Source: RPQJ01 sp963744735 (GTDB lineage Bacteria; Pseudomonadota; Gammaproteobacteria; Steroidobacterales; Steroidobacteraceae). From it: a DNA stretch of 64,000 bases. This document shows, in pieces, positions 47,072-60,586 of the stretch. The stretch is taken from assembly GCA_963744735.1 (NCBI GenBank), contig CAVUVH010000006.1, positions 1 to 64,000 of the forward strand, in the 5' to 3' direction. Within the stretch, counting starts at the first letter, position 1. Each line of letters starts with the position of its first letter. Below the pieces are notes generated by a model. The model was not told the DNA's origin and ran no database searches. It worked only from the letters and a program-made list of their open reading frames with translations. A program made the translations under genes and the position numbers.

Positions 47072-48364
47072 TTATTTCTTGCCGCGCTGCAGGCGGCCGA
47101 TCAGCTCGCGCAGGAACACCTTGTTGAAGCGCAGCTGGCAGGAGATCGACGCCTGCTCGAGCAGCGTCGCGGTGACCTTGAGCAGCGTGACGTCGCCTTC
47201 CGCCTCGACCACGGTGTCGCGGCGCGAGCCTTCGGCGTAGCCCGCTTCGCCGAAGCAGCCGCCCGCCGGCACGCGTGCCGACGATGTCGCCGCCGCGGCT
47301 GCAGCGGACGGTGCCCGAGACCACGATGTAGAAGCGGTCGTCGATGTCGCCCGGGCGCAGCACCGGCTCGCCCGCCTGGCAGTCTCGCACCACACGCCGG
47401 CGCGCATGACCTCGCGGATCTCGGCGTGCGAGAAATCGTGGAAGAAGCGCAGCTTGCGCAGCACCGCGAAGCGCTCCTCGTCGTCGATCTCGGCCTGGTT
47501 CGCGCGCAGCTTCTGGTGCACGCGGGTGAGTTCCGCGGCGAACTCCGCTCCGGTCGCGATAGCGCGCGTCGGGGTCCTTCTGCAAGCGCGCAGATGACCA
47601 CGGCCTCGAGTTCTTCCGGGATCTCCGGCCGCACGCTGCGCAGCGACTCCGGCGTCCGACTGCACGACCTGGCGCAGCAGCTTGCCGAGCGCGCCGGCGC
47701 GGAACGGGCGCTGGCCGCAGAGCATCTCGTACATCACCGCGCCGAGCGAATACAGGTCCGAGCGCGCATCGAGCTCGAGCCCCTGCACCTGCTCGGGCGA
47801 CATGTAGGCCGGGCTGCCGGCCACGCCCTCGAGCCGCGAGACGTCGGAGTCCGCGACCAGCGCGATGCCGAAATCGACGATGCGCACGTCGCCGTCCTGC
47901 GTCAGCAGGATGTTCGACGGCTTGATGTCACGGTGGACCACGCCGCGCGAATGCGCGTAGTGCAGCGCCTTCGCGCACTTGTACATGATCGACACGACCT
48001 GGTCGATCGGCAGCAGGCTGCCGAGGCGGCAGTACTGGCTCAGCGTGCGCGCGCCGTGGATGTGCTCGGTGACGACATAGCGCCGCCCGTCTTCCTCGCC
48101 GGCGTCGTAGATCGGCACGATGTTCGGGTGCTGCAGCTTGCCGACCATCTTCGCCTCGCCCAGGAACATGCGGCGGGCATTGCGGCCTTCGGCGTCGTCG
48201 CCGCTGGTCGCATGGTAGAACTTGATGGCGACGTCGCGGCCGTAGAACGGGTCGTGCGACAGGTACACGGCGCCCGTGCTGCCGCGCCCCACTTCGTGCA
48301 CGACGTAGTACTTGCCGATGCGCTCGGGCGCGAGCGGCGGCGGCTGCATGGTCTGCGTCTGCAC
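47072..48364 (-). CDS. Serine/threonine kinase with C-terminal cyclic-nucleotide-binding domain, frame broken several times
   Basis: The first 230 residues are an intact Hanks kinase: the Gly loop VGRGSTGAVYLSHD, the Lys in DVAIKFYHA, VVHRDIKPSNILLTQDG, IVDFGIALV and GSPAYMSPEQVQG. Pieces in shifting frames then give SVRPEIPEELEAVVICAL, KDPDARYRDR, a helical AAELTRVHQKLRANQAEID, and a cyclic-nucleotide-binding barrel: GEPVLRPGDIDDRFYIVVSG, GTVRCSRGGDIVGT, then GGCFGEAGYAEGSRRDTVVE. I count five slips (about 47655, 47580, 47555, 47370, 47270). Either the sequence is poor here or the gene is decaying. Such fusions would link cAMP or cGMP to phosphorylation. Confidence 0.8.
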   Translation of the reverse strand: MQTQTMQPPPLAPERIGKYYVVHEVGRGSTGAVYLSHDPFYGRDVAIKFYHATSGDDAEGRNARRMFLGEAKMVGKLQHPNIVPIYDAGEEDGRRYVVTEHIHGARTLSQYCRLGSLLPIDQVVSIMYKCAKALHYAHSRGVVHRDIKPSNILLTQDGDVRIVDFGIALVADSDVSRLEGVAGSPAYMSPEQVQGLELDARSDLYSLGAVMYEMLCGQRPFRAGALGKLLRQVVQSDAGVAAQRAAGDPGRTRGRGHLRACRRTPTRAIATGAEFAAELTRVHQKLRANQAEIDDEERFAVLRKLRFFHDFSHAEIREVMRAGVWCETARRASRCCARATSTTASTSWSRAPSAAAAAATSSARVPAGGCFGEAGYAEGSRRDTVVEAEGDVTLLKVTATLLEQASISCQLRFNKVFLRELIGRLQRGKK

Positions 48365-48424
48365 GTGGGCGTGCGGCGGTGCAGAGCGGGGGTGGCGCGG
48401 CGGCTTCGGCGATGTGTGCTTCGG

Positions 48425-48939
48425 TCACGTGTAGTGTCGGATCAGCAGCAGTGGGACGACAGCCATGAGGGCGGCCATTACGTCGTCGAGCATAATTCCG
48501 GCGCCGCCACCCATTCCGTGATCGACCTCGCGGATCGGCCAGGGCTTCCAGACGTCGAACAGGCGGAACAGCGCCGAAACCCAGCGCCGCGCCCCACCAG
48601 GTGGCCGGCGCCGCCAGCAGCGACGATCATCATGCCGGCGACCTCGTCCCAGACGATGGCCGAGTGATCATGCACGCCGAGCCGGCGCGCGCTCTCGCCG
48701 CAGATCCAGACGCCTGCCAGGCGTTGCGACCAGCGTCACAGCGGCCGCGATCCACCAGCCGAGCGGCGCGATCGCCAGCCCGAGCAGCAGCCCCACCACC
48801 GAGCCGAAGGTGCCGGGCGCGACCGGCGCGAGCCCCGCACCGAAGCCGAGCGCCAGCAGGTGCACCGGCTCGCGCAGCAGGCTGGCCGGCAGCGGCACGC
48901 GCTTGGCCGAGGTGCGGCCGGTTCAGGCGAAGTGGTCAT
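48425..48939 (-). CDS. pgpA: Phosphatidylglycerophosphatase A PgpA
   Basis: PgpA removes the phosphate from phosphatidylglycerophosphate at the inner membrane. In pieces across about five frame slips (near 48905, 48718, 48700, 48615 and 48570) the family can be followed: LALGFGAGLAPVAPGTFGSV, the metal-binding DHSAIVWDEVAGMMIVAA, then LFRLFDVWKPWPIREVDHGM and GGGAGIMLDDVMAALMAVVP, stopping at 48425. The start ATG at 48939 overlaps the end of thiL, the usual thiL-pgpA arrangement. About 171 residues. Confidence 0.85.
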
Positions 48940-49895
48940 AGCCCTGTCCTGCAACGGTGACTGGCCTGCCGTCGCGCACGGCACGCCACGCCCGAGCCCG
49001 CCATCGACCGTGCCGATGCGATGCAACGCGACACCGGGTCGTGCGCGTCGCGATCGAGGCGACGCGCGCGACTGCGCGGCCGGCACCGTGAACAGCAGTT
49101 CATAGTCGTCGCCGCCGTGCAGCACGAGGCGCTCGGCTGCCGCGGCGACTCGTAGCGCGCGGCCTGCAGGCCGGCGCGAGCGGCAGGCGCTCGAGCTCGA
49201 TCACGGCACCGACGCCGCTCGCCGCGGCGAGCTTGCGCAGGTCGCCGAGCAGCCCGTCGGAGACGTCCATCGCCGCCGTCGCGACGCCGCGCAGCGCGCG
49301 CCCGAGTTCGCAGCCGCGGTTCGGCGCGCAGGAAGCGCACGCACGCGCGGATCCTGCGAATCGAAGCCCGCGGCGCCTGACGCGCAGCAGCTCGAGTCCG
49401 GCCGCCGCCTCGCCGGGCGTGCCCGACACGTAGATGGCATCCCCGATGCGCGCGCCACTGCGCCGCAGCGCCTCTGCGGGAGGCACGAATCCCAGCACCT
49501 CGATCGTGATGACCAGCGGGCCGGCGACCGTGTCGCCGCCGACCAGCGCGACACCGTGCTGCCCGGCGAGCGCGTACAGGCCCTCGCGCGAACGCCTCGA
49601 GCCACGCGTCGTCCGGCCCCGGCAGCGACAGCGACAGCAGGCACCACGCCGGCTCCGCGCCCATCGCGGCGAGGTCGCTCAGGTTCACGGCGAGCGCCTG
49701 GTGGCCGAGCGCCGCGGCCGGCGTGCCCGGCAGGAAATGGCGGCCCTCGACCAGCGTGTCGGTGGCGGCGACCAGCGCCTGGCCGGGCGGCGGCGGCAGC
49801 AGTGCCGCGTCATCACCCACGCCCAGCAGCACGTCGCCGCGGCGCGCGGGCCGCGAGAAGTAGCGGGCGATGATGTCGAACTCACCGAGGGGCAT
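48923..49895 (-). CDS. thiL: Thiamine-monophosphate kinase ThiL
   Basis: ThiL phosphorylates thiamine monophosphate to the active diphosphate. The first 120 residues read cleanly: GEFDIIARYFSRPARRGDVL, GVGDDAALL and AVNLSDLAAMGAEPAWCLLS are the AIR-synthase-fold signatures. After slips near 49590 and in several later places come FVPPAEALRRSGARIGDAIY, VSGTPGEAAAGLELL, ATAAMDVSDGLLGDLRKLAA and LHGGDDYELLFTVPAA. The end TVAGQGYDHFA stops at 48923. About 324 residues, as expected. It sits between nusB and pgpA as in E. coli. Confidence 0.88.
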
Positions 49896-49926
49896 GGGCA
49901 CTCCTGCGGTCGCGGGCAGTGGGCGG

Positions 49927-50402
49927 TCAGTCGCGGGGCTTGCGCTGCCGTGCCGCCGCCTGCTGCTCGGCGGCGCGCAGCTGGCGCGCGGCGCGATCGA
50001 GCACGGCGTTGATGAACTTGTGGCCATCGGTGGCGCCGAACTTCTTGGCGAGCTCGACGCCTTCGTTGAGCACCACGCGGTACGGCACGTCGAGGTGCTG
50101 CCGCAGCTCCTGCGAGGCCGATCAGCAGCACGGCGTGCTCGACCGGGTCGAGCTGCGCGACGGGGCGGTCGATCCACTGGCCGAGCAGCGCGTCGAGCTC
50201 GCTGCGCGCCCTCGACCACGCCCTGCAGCAGCGCCTGGAAGTACTCGGGATCGACGTCCGGATAGCCTTCGTCCTTCGTGAACTGGTTGCGCAGCTCGGC
50301 AAACGAGTGGCCGGTCATCTGCCACTGGTACAGCGCCTGCATCGCGAGCCGGCGCGACAGGCTGCGCGCGCGGCCCGACCGCTCGCTGCGCGGCTTCGCC
50401 AT
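49927..50402 (-). CDS. nusB: Transcription antitermination factor NusB
   Basis: NusB binds boxA RNA with NusE and supports rRNA antitermination. The all-helical protein begins ARSLSRRLAMQALYQWQMTG and continues DPEYFQALLQGVVEG. After a slip near 50208 it reads RSELDALLGQWIDRPVAQLD, then PVEHAVLLIGL, and after another near 50115 QHLDVPYRVVLNEGVELAKK with FGATDGHKFINAVLDR. The stop is at 49927. About 158 residues. It lies 2 bases after ribH. Confidence 0.91.
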
Positions 50403-50404
50403 GC

Positions 50405-50882
50405 TCAGACGTCCAGCCGGCGCAGCAGGTTGGCCATCTCGAGCGCGACCAGCGCGGCGTCGGCGCCCTTGTTGCCGGCCTTGGTGCCGGCGCGCTCGAC
50501 CGCCTGCTCGATGGTGTCGGTGGTCAGCACGCCGAACGCGATCGGCACGCCGGTCGCGTCGGCGGCGCTGCGCGAGCCCCGAGGCGCACTGGCTGCAGAC
50601 GTAGTCGAAATGCGGCGTGGCGCCGCGGATGACCGCGCCGAGCGCCACGATCGCGTCACAGCGCTTGGCGGCCGCGACACGCCGCGCCACGAACGGCAGG
50701 TCGTAGGCGCCCGGCACGCGGATGATCTCGATCTGCTTCTCGCTCGCGCCGTGCCGCAGCAGGGCGTCGACCGCGCCGCGCACGAGCTGGTCGACGATCG
50801 CGTCGTTGAAGCGCGAGGCGATGATCGCGATGCGCAGGTCGCGCGCGAGCACGTCGCCCTGGACGGTACGGATGTTGTCCAT
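50405..50882 (-). CDS. ribH: 6,7-dimethyl-8-ribityllumazine synthase RibH
   Basis: RibH condenses the ribBA product with a pyrimidine to give lumazine, the penultimate riboflavin step. The first part reads RIAIIASRFNDAIVDQLVRG, then RVPGAYDLPFVARRVAAAKR and GAVIRGATPHFDYVCSQ. One slip near 50580 precedes VPIAFGVLTTDTIEQAVERA and GTKAGNKGADAALVALEMAN. About 159 residues. ATG at 50882. The CSQC stretch before the break is unusual for the family. Confidence 0.94.
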
Positions 50883-50895
50883 GCTGCCTTTCTCC

Positions 50896-51996
<1,101 letters not shown>

Positions 51997-52153
51997 GACA
52001 AAGAGCACCTAAGGCATTGAATTACAGCGATTTTAACCAGACCCTGGAGGCGCCCGATGCACGCTTGCGGCGCGCAGTTTAGCAGGGGGCGCGGCCGGGC
52101 GCCGGTGCCGCCGGCGTGACCGGTGGCGCCAGGGGTGACGCCAGCGGGGCGTC

Positions 52154-52748
52154 CTAGCCTGGCCGCAGCATCCGCTCGACGTAGCGCGCGATGATGTCGA
52201 CCTCGAGGTTGACGCGACTGCCGGGCTGCAGCGTGCCCGAGGGTCGTCACCGCCAGCGTGTGCGGCACCAGGTTGACGTCGAAGCTGTCGCCGGTCGCGC
52301 CGTTGACCGTCAGGCTGACGCCGTCGATGCAGATCGAGCCCTTGCGCGCGACGTAGTGGCCGAGGCCGGCCGGCACCTCGAACTCCATGCGCACCGATCG
52401 CGCATCGTCGCTGCGCGCGAGGACGCGACCGACGCCGTCGACATGCCCGGTGACGTAATGCCCGCCGAGCGCCTGCCCGGCGAGCAGCGCCTTCTCCAGG
52501 TTGACCCGGGTGCCCTGGCGCCAGTCGCCGAGCGTCGTCAGCGACAGCGTCTCGCGCGACACGTCGGCCGCAAAGCTGCCCGCGTCCAGGCGCGTGGCCG
52601 TCAGGCAGACGCCGCTCACCGCGATGCTGCCGCCGAGTTCGACCCCGGCCAGCGACACATCCCCGGTGTCGAATACGAGCGTGACGTCGCCGCCGCGCGG
52701 CTCGATCGCGCGCACCGTACCAATGCCCTGCACGATCCCGGTAAACAT
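52154..52748 (-). CDS. ribE: Riboflavin synthase alpha chain RibE
   Basis: This enzyme dismutates two lumazines to riboflavin. The two lumazine-binding repeats are visible: MFTGIVQGIGTVRAIEPRGG, AVSGVCLTATRLDAG and LGGHYVTGHVDGVGRVL, then KGSICIDGVSLTVNGATGDS. An extra base near 52240 is corrected by TLQPGSRVNLEVDIIARYVE, and the TAG at 52154 ends a protein of about 198 residues. A 157-base gap to ribBA contains no match I recognise to an FMN riboswitch. Confidence 0.94.
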
Positions 52749-52752
52749 CGGC

Positions 52753-53789
52753 TCAGACCTCCGCGGGCCGCAGCGTCAGGCGCAGGTCCGGCCCGACCTG
52801 GCGCACGTCATGAAAGTGGAAGCGCGGCCGCGCGGCCAGCGTCGCCAGCGGCTGCGGCAAGGTGAAGGCGGGCCGCGACGGTGTCGCCGAGCACCGTCGG
52901 CGCCACGTAGAGGACCAGTTCGTCGGCGAGTCCCGCGGCGAGGAAGCTGCCCGCCAGCCGCGGGCCGGCTTCGACCAGCACTTCGTTGCATTCGAGCTGC
53001 GCCAGGTGCCGCAGCGCCGCGGCCACGTCGATCCGGCCTGCGGCATCGACCGCCACCGCAGCGGCGGTCAGCACCAGCGTCGGCATCCCGTCGGTCCGCA
53101 GCTTCGCCGTTGCGGGCGTCCTGCCCTGCGCATCGAACACCACGCGCAGCGGCACGCGCCCGGCCAGGTCCAGCGTCGGGTCGCGCACCGTCAGCGAAGG
53201 ATCGTCCGCCAGCACCGTGCCGATCCCGGTAATGATCGCCGCGGCGCGTGCGCGCAGGCGCTGCACGTCGGCCCGCGCCGCCGCGGACGTGATCCACTGG
53301 CTGCTGCCGTCGGCGAGCGCCGTGCGACCGTCGACGCTGCTGCCGAGCTTCAGGGTCACCCACGGGCGACCGCGCGTCATGCGCGAGAAGAAGCCGCGAT
53401 TCAGTTCCCGCGCCTGCGCCTCGCACAGGCCGACGGCGGTGTCGATGCCGGCGTCGCGCAGCCGCTGCAGGCCTGCGCCCGCCACGCGCGGATTGGGATC
53501 GGTGGTCGCGACGATGACGCGCGCGATGCCCGCGGCGATCAACGCGTCGGCGCAGGGCGGCGTCCGGCCGTGGTGCGAACACGGTTCCAGCGTGACGTAG
53601 GCCGTGCCGCCGCGGGCAGCGCTGCCGGCCGCGGCCAGCGCCACGGGCTCTGCGTGCGGCTTCGCCGGCACGGCGGTGCCAGCCCTCGCCGGCGACCTGG
53701 CCCGAGGCCGCGACGATCACGCAGCCCACGGCGGGATTCGGCGGCGCCGAATACAGGCCCCGCGCCGCCAGCTGCAGTGCCCGCGCCAT
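52753..53789 (-). CDS. ribD: Bifunctional riboflavin deaminase/reductase RibD
   Basis: RibD carries out the second and third riboflavin steps. The deaminase half has HAEPVAL and the zinc cysteines in YVTLEPCSHHGRTPPCADAL. The reductase half starts at RPWVTLKLGSSVDGRTALAD and has TGIGTVLADDPSLTVR and EVLVEAGPRLAGSFLAAGLA. Slips near 53690 and 52878 each fit one extra base; the tail then reads RPAFTLPQPLATLAARPRFH. The ATG at 53789 (MARALQLAARGLYSAPPNPA) is within a few residues of the usual start. It begins shortly after nrdR. Confidence 0.94.
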
Positions 53790-53833
53790 GTGCGCGTGCT
53801 CGGCCGCGGTGAAGGCGGTGCCGGCACGCTCGT

Positions 53834-54379
53834 CTACTTCTTGCCCGGCGCCGCCGCAGGCGGCGGCGGGCGCGGTTCGTCGACGCCGGTCCACAGGCCC
53901 AGCTGCAGTTCCTCGACCGAGCGTGGCCGCCGATGACGCAGTTTCTCGATCTCCTCGCGGAACGCATCGACGTCCTGGAAGCTGCGATACACCGAGGCGA
54001 AGCGCACATAGGCGACCTCGTCGAGCTGGTGCAGCTCGTCCATCACCAGTTCGCCGATCAGCCGCGCCGGCACTTCGCGCTCGCCGAGCGTGCGCAGCTT
54101 GTGGCAGACGTGATTGACCGCGGCATCGACCGCCTCGATCGCCACGGGGCGCTTCTCGAGCGACTTGATCATGCCGGAGCGCAGCTTGGCCTCGTCGAAC
54201 GGCTCGCGCGTCGCATCGCTCTTCACGACCCGGGGCATGACCAGCTCGGCGGATTCGAAGGTCGTGAAGCGCTCGCCGCAGCGCAGGCACTCGCGCCGGC
54301 GCCGCACCTGCTGGCCCTCGCCCGACAGGCGCGAGTCGATCACCTTGGTTTCCTCGAACGAGCAGAACGGACAGTACAC
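53834..54379 (-). CDS. nrdR: Transcriptional repressor NrdR
   Basis: NrdR senses ATP/dATP and represses ribonucleotide-reductase genes. A zinc ribbon (MYCPFCSFEETKVIDSRLSG then ECLRCGERFTTFE) is followed by the ATP-cone domain (VVKSDATREPFDEAKLRSGM). The protein has 181 residues, with a Pro-rich tail beyond the usual 150-160. The start is GTG at 54379. It is the first gene before ribD, the conserved glyA-nrdR-ribD order. Confidence 0.96.
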   Translation of the reverse strand: MYCPFCSFEETKVIDSRLSGEGQQVRRRRECLRCGERFTTFESAELVMPRVVKSDATREPFDEAKLRSGMIKSLEKRPVAIEAVDAAVNHVCHKLRTLGEREVPARLIGELVMDELHQLDEVAYVRFASVYRSFQDVDAFREEIEKLRHRRPRSVEELQLGLWTGVDEPRPPPPAAAPGKK

Positions 54380-54418
54380 CGTGCGGCCTCCTGCCTGCCC
54401 TGCCCGTGCGGCGGCCGC

Positions 54419-55677
54419 TCAGCGGCCGTACACCGGGAAGCGGCGACAGAGCTCCTCGACCGCGGCGCGCGTGCGCGCGATCACCGCCTCGTCGCTGGCA
54501 TTCAACAGCACGTCGGAGATCCAGTGCGCCAGCTGCGCTGACCTCGGCTTCCTTGAAACCACGCGTCGTCACGGCCGGCGTGCCGATGCGGATGCCGCTG
54601 GTCACCATCGGCGGCCGCGGATCGTTCGGCACCGAGTTCTTGTTGACCGTGATGTGCGCACGGCCGAGCGCCGCGTCGGCTTCCTTGCCCGTGATGGCCT
54701 GGTCGGACAGGTCGAGCAGGAACAGGTGGTTGTCGGTGCCGCCGGAGACGATGCGGAGGCCGCGCTGCTGGAACACCTCGACCATCGCGCGCGCGTTCGC
54801 CACGACCTGCTGCTGGTACTGCACGAACTCGGGCTGCATCGCCTCGAGGAAGGCGACGGCCTTGGCGGCAATCACGTGCATCAGCGGGCCGCCCTGCGTG
54901 CCCGGGAAGATCATCGAGTTGAGCTTCTTGGTGATCTCGTCGTTCTCGCGCGCGAGGATCAGGCCACCGCGCGGGCCGCGCAGCGTCTTGTGCGTGGTGG
55001 TCGTGACGACGTCGGCAAACGGCACGGGGTTGGGATAGACGCCCGCGGCCACGAGGCCGGCCACGTGCGCCATGTCGCACGAGGAAATACGCGCCGACGG
55101 CATCGGCGATCTGGCGGAAGCGCGGGAAGTCGAGGATGCGCGAATACGCCGAGAAGCCGGCGATGATCATCTTGGGCTTGTGCTCGTGCGCGAGGCGCTC
55201 GACCTGGGCGTAGTCGATCTCGCCGGTGGCCGGGTCGAGGCCGTACTGCACGGCATTGAAGATCTTGCCGGAGAAGTTGACCTTGGCACCGTGCGTGAGG
55301 TGGCCGCCATGGTCGAGGCTCATGCCGAGCAGCGTGTCGCCCGGCTTGATCAGCGCGAGGAACGCGGCGGCGTTGGCCTGCGAGCCGGAGTGCGGCTGCA
55401 CGTTGGCGAAAGCGGCGCCGAACAGCTGCTTCGCGCGATCGATCGCCAGCTGCTCGGCGATGTCGACGTATTCACAGCCGCCGTAATAGCGCTTGCCGGG
55501 ATAGCCCTCGGCGTACTTGTTGGTCAGCACCGAACCCTGGGCCTCGAGCACGCGCGGGGTCGCGTAGTTCTCGGAGGCGATCAGCTCGATGTGGTCTTCC
55601 TGGCGGACGCGCTCGTGCGCGAGGGCAGCCTCGAGTTCGGGATCGAACCCGGCGATGGTCATGCTGGCGGGAAACAT
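54419..55677 (-). CDS. glyA: Serine hydroxymethyltransferase GlyA
   Basis: GlyA interconverts serine and glycine, loading one-carbon units on THF with PLP. The start MFPASMTIAGFDPELEAAL at 55677 follows GGAGAG. ENYATPRVLEAQGSVLTNKY and GYPGKRYYGGCEYVDIAE come next, and the PLP lysine lies in VVTTTTHKTLRGPRGGLIL. Breaks near 55083 (an extra G before CGACATG, so YFLVDMAHVAGLVAAG is restored) and near 54538 (GTC-A-GCG, restoring AQLAHWISDVLLNA) are single-base gains. The stop is at 54419; 419 residues. A repeat-rich 580-base spacer lies upstream. Confidence 0.95.
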
Positions 55678-55751
55678 GTGCTCTCCACGATCGGGGACGC
55701 GCAATTGTAGCCGATGTGCGGTCGGGCCTCGGGCGCAGCGTCGCCGGACGT

Positions 55752-55837
55752 CTGCGTCAGGCGCGGCAGGCCGGACGGCCGGGTCGCGGAGTCGGAAGCA
55801 CTGCGTCAGGCGCGGCGGGCCGGACGCCGGGTCGCGG
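55752..55837. repeat. Two direct repeats of about 38 bp upstream of glyA
   Basis: CTGCGTCAGGCGCGGC opens both copies (55752-55789 and 55801-55837), and both end in GGGTCGCGG. They differ at only a few positions and are separated by 11 bases. The second copy overlaps the left arm of the adjacent hairpin element. No coding sequence is evident. Confidence 0.8.
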
Positions 55838-55915
55838 CCGGGATCGCCGTGAACCCATCCCTGGGGGCTCCGCCGCGCCATCCCTGGCGCGGACGGTCCC
55901 GGCCCGCGACCCGGC
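55826..55915. repeat. Hairpin element, left copy: shared 63-bp core with its own arms
   Basis: The core (55839-55901) is the exact reverse complement of 56098-56160. It is enclosed by arms GCCGGGTCGCGGCCGGGA (55826-55843) and TCCCGGCCCGCGACCCGGC (55897-55915), complementary over 18 bp with one bulged base. Inside the core are two smaller hairpins, both built around the CCATCCCTGG motif. It lies between the HDAC-like gene and glyA, about 150-240 bases upstream of the glyA start. Confidence 0.85.
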
Positions 55916-56082
55916 CGCCCGACCCACCGCGCCCTGCCACGGTCGTCGCGGCGTCCAGCGGCGGCTCGGCGAGCGTCGGTGACGCAGCGCTCGATCGCGA
56001 CACACGGCGGCCCGCGACCTGCGTGGACGACCCGACACTCAACGTTGCAGCAAAGCGCGATGCGACGCCGACGCGTGGGTGG

Positions 56083-56175
56083 TTCCGGATCGCTGTTCGG
56101 GACCGTCCGCGCCAGGGATGGCGCGGCGGAGCCCCCAGGGATGGGTTCACGGCGATCCCGAACAGCGATCCGGAA
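56083..56175. repeat. Hairpin element, right copy: same core inverted, different arms
   Basis: TTCCGGATCGCTGTTCGGGA (56083-56102) and its perfect complement (56156-56175) form a 20-bp stem around the core. The core matches the left copy base for base in opposite orientation over 63 bp (56098-56160). Only about five arm bases next to the core are shared between the copies; beyond them the arms are unrelated yet self-complementary in each. CGCGCCA-GGGA-TGGCGCG (56108-56125) is an internal hairpin. This is not an insertion-sequence end that I recognise. Confidence 0.85.
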
Positions 56176-56259
56176 TCAACCGCGCGTCGGGCGGCGCACC
56201 GCGCACCCGCAAGCCTCGCGAAGTGGCAGCCCGCTACGCGGCCGACGGTCGCTGCACCG

Positions 56260-57231
56260 CTACTGGCTCGCGACCAGCGACTCCACCACCCGCGTCCAGG
56301 CCCGCGCGAGGTTCTGCCGGTTGTACCCGCCGCCGCCCATCGCCAGCACCCGGCCGTGGCCGAGTCTCGTCGGCGATGCGGCACACCGACGCCGCCGCAT
56401 GGGCGTGCGCTTCCTCGCTGAAGGCCAGGTGCGTGATCGGGTCGCCTTCGAGGCTGTCGGCGCCGCACTGGAGCAGGATGAACTCGGGCTGGGTGCGTCG
56501 CAGGTAGGCCTCGACGCGCGCCACTGCCGCGTGGAATTCGTCGTCGCCCGCGCCCGGCGGCAGCGGCAGGTTGAGCTTGGTCCCGGCCGCCTCGCCCTCG
56601 CCGGTCTCGTGCTCGTGCCGGTGCCCGGGTACAGGTGACGCCCGTCCTCGTGGATGTCGGCGAACAGCACGTCGGGATCGGACTCGAACGCGTAGAAGAC
56701 CCCGTCGCCGTGGTGCGCGTCGATGTCGACGTAGGCGACGCGGCGCACGCCGTGCCGGCGGCGCAGCTGCTCGATCGCCACGCCGCAGTCGTTGAACACG
56801 CAGAACCCGGCCGCGTGCGTGCGCGACGCATGGTGCAGGCCGCCGATGGGAATGAACCCGCGGCGGGCGCGGCCGTCCATGATTTCCTCGACGGCCAGCA
56901 GCGTGCCGCCCACGACGAAGCTCGCGGCCTCGAAGATGCCCCGCGTCGCCGGCGTGTCGCCCGCGTCGAGGTAGCCGCGGCCTTCGGCGGACTTCTGCTG
57001 CACGAGATCGACGAACTCGGGCCGATGGAAGGTCTCGAGTTCGGCGCGCTCGGCGATGCGCGGCTCGACCTGGCGCAGCTCGGGGTAGACGGCACTGCGC
57101 CGCAGCTCGCGCAGGAAGGCTTCCTGCCGATCGAGGCCGAAAGGGTGCGCGTCGCCGAAGCCGTAGCGCGACAGGCCTTCGCCGGACACCAGCAACACCG
57201 GCGGGGACGACACGGGTTCAGACTGCGGCAC
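56260..57231 (-). CDS. Histone deacetylase-like / acetoin-utilisation-type deacetylase
   Basis: This belongs to the zinc-dependent arginase/deacetylase fold. The catalytic features are GGLHHASRTHAAGFCVFND, the metal site YVDIDAHHGDGVFYAFESDP and LFADIHEDGRHLYPGTG. After a slip near 56630 come LNLPLPPGAGDDEFHAAVAR, ILLQCGADSLEGDPITHLAF and, after another near 56365, RLGHGRVLAMGGGGYNRQNL. About 323 residues, GTG start at 57231. Bacterial members deacetylate small polyamines or proteins; the substrate is unknown here. It is divergent from ettA. Confidence 0.9.
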   Translation of the reverse strand: MPQSEPVSSPPVLLVSGEGLSRYGFGDAHPFGLDRQEAFLRELRRSAVYPELRQVEPRIAERAELETFHRPEFVDLVQQKSAEGRGYLDAGDTPATRGIFEAASFVVGGTLLAVEEIMDGRARRGFIPIGGLHHASRTHAAGFCVFNDCGVAIEQLRRRHGVRRVAYVDIDAHHGDGVFYAFESDPDVLFADIHEDGRHLYPGTGTSTRPARARRPGPSSTCRCRRARATTNSTRQWRASRPTCDAPSPSSSCSSAAPTASKATRSRTWPSARKRTPMRRRRCAASPTRLGHGRVLAMGGGGYNRQNLARAWTRVVESLVASQ

Positions 57232-57367
57232 GCGAGGCGAAACCCCGGCAACGGAAAGTGGAGCAGACTAGCAGCACGGCGCTGGCGGCGGTAGCTTCCG
57301 GGGCCGCCGATGACCGATAATTCCCGACCTTTTTCCAGTCCGCACCACGGCCAACGCAGTCCTCCCA

Positions 57368-60570
<3,203 letters not shown>

Positions 60571-60586
60571 GCGGGCGGCGCGCAGC

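Noticed and set aside
51997..52153. FMN riboswitch in the riboflavin block
   Set aside because: I looked for the conserved RFN pieces in the ribE-ribBA gap and could not find them. The gap has GC-rich inverted stretches only.
55826..56175. Insertion-sequence remnant with terminal inverted repeats
   Set aside because: The 196 bases between the two cores hold no transposase fragment, and the arms differ between copies, unlike IS ends.
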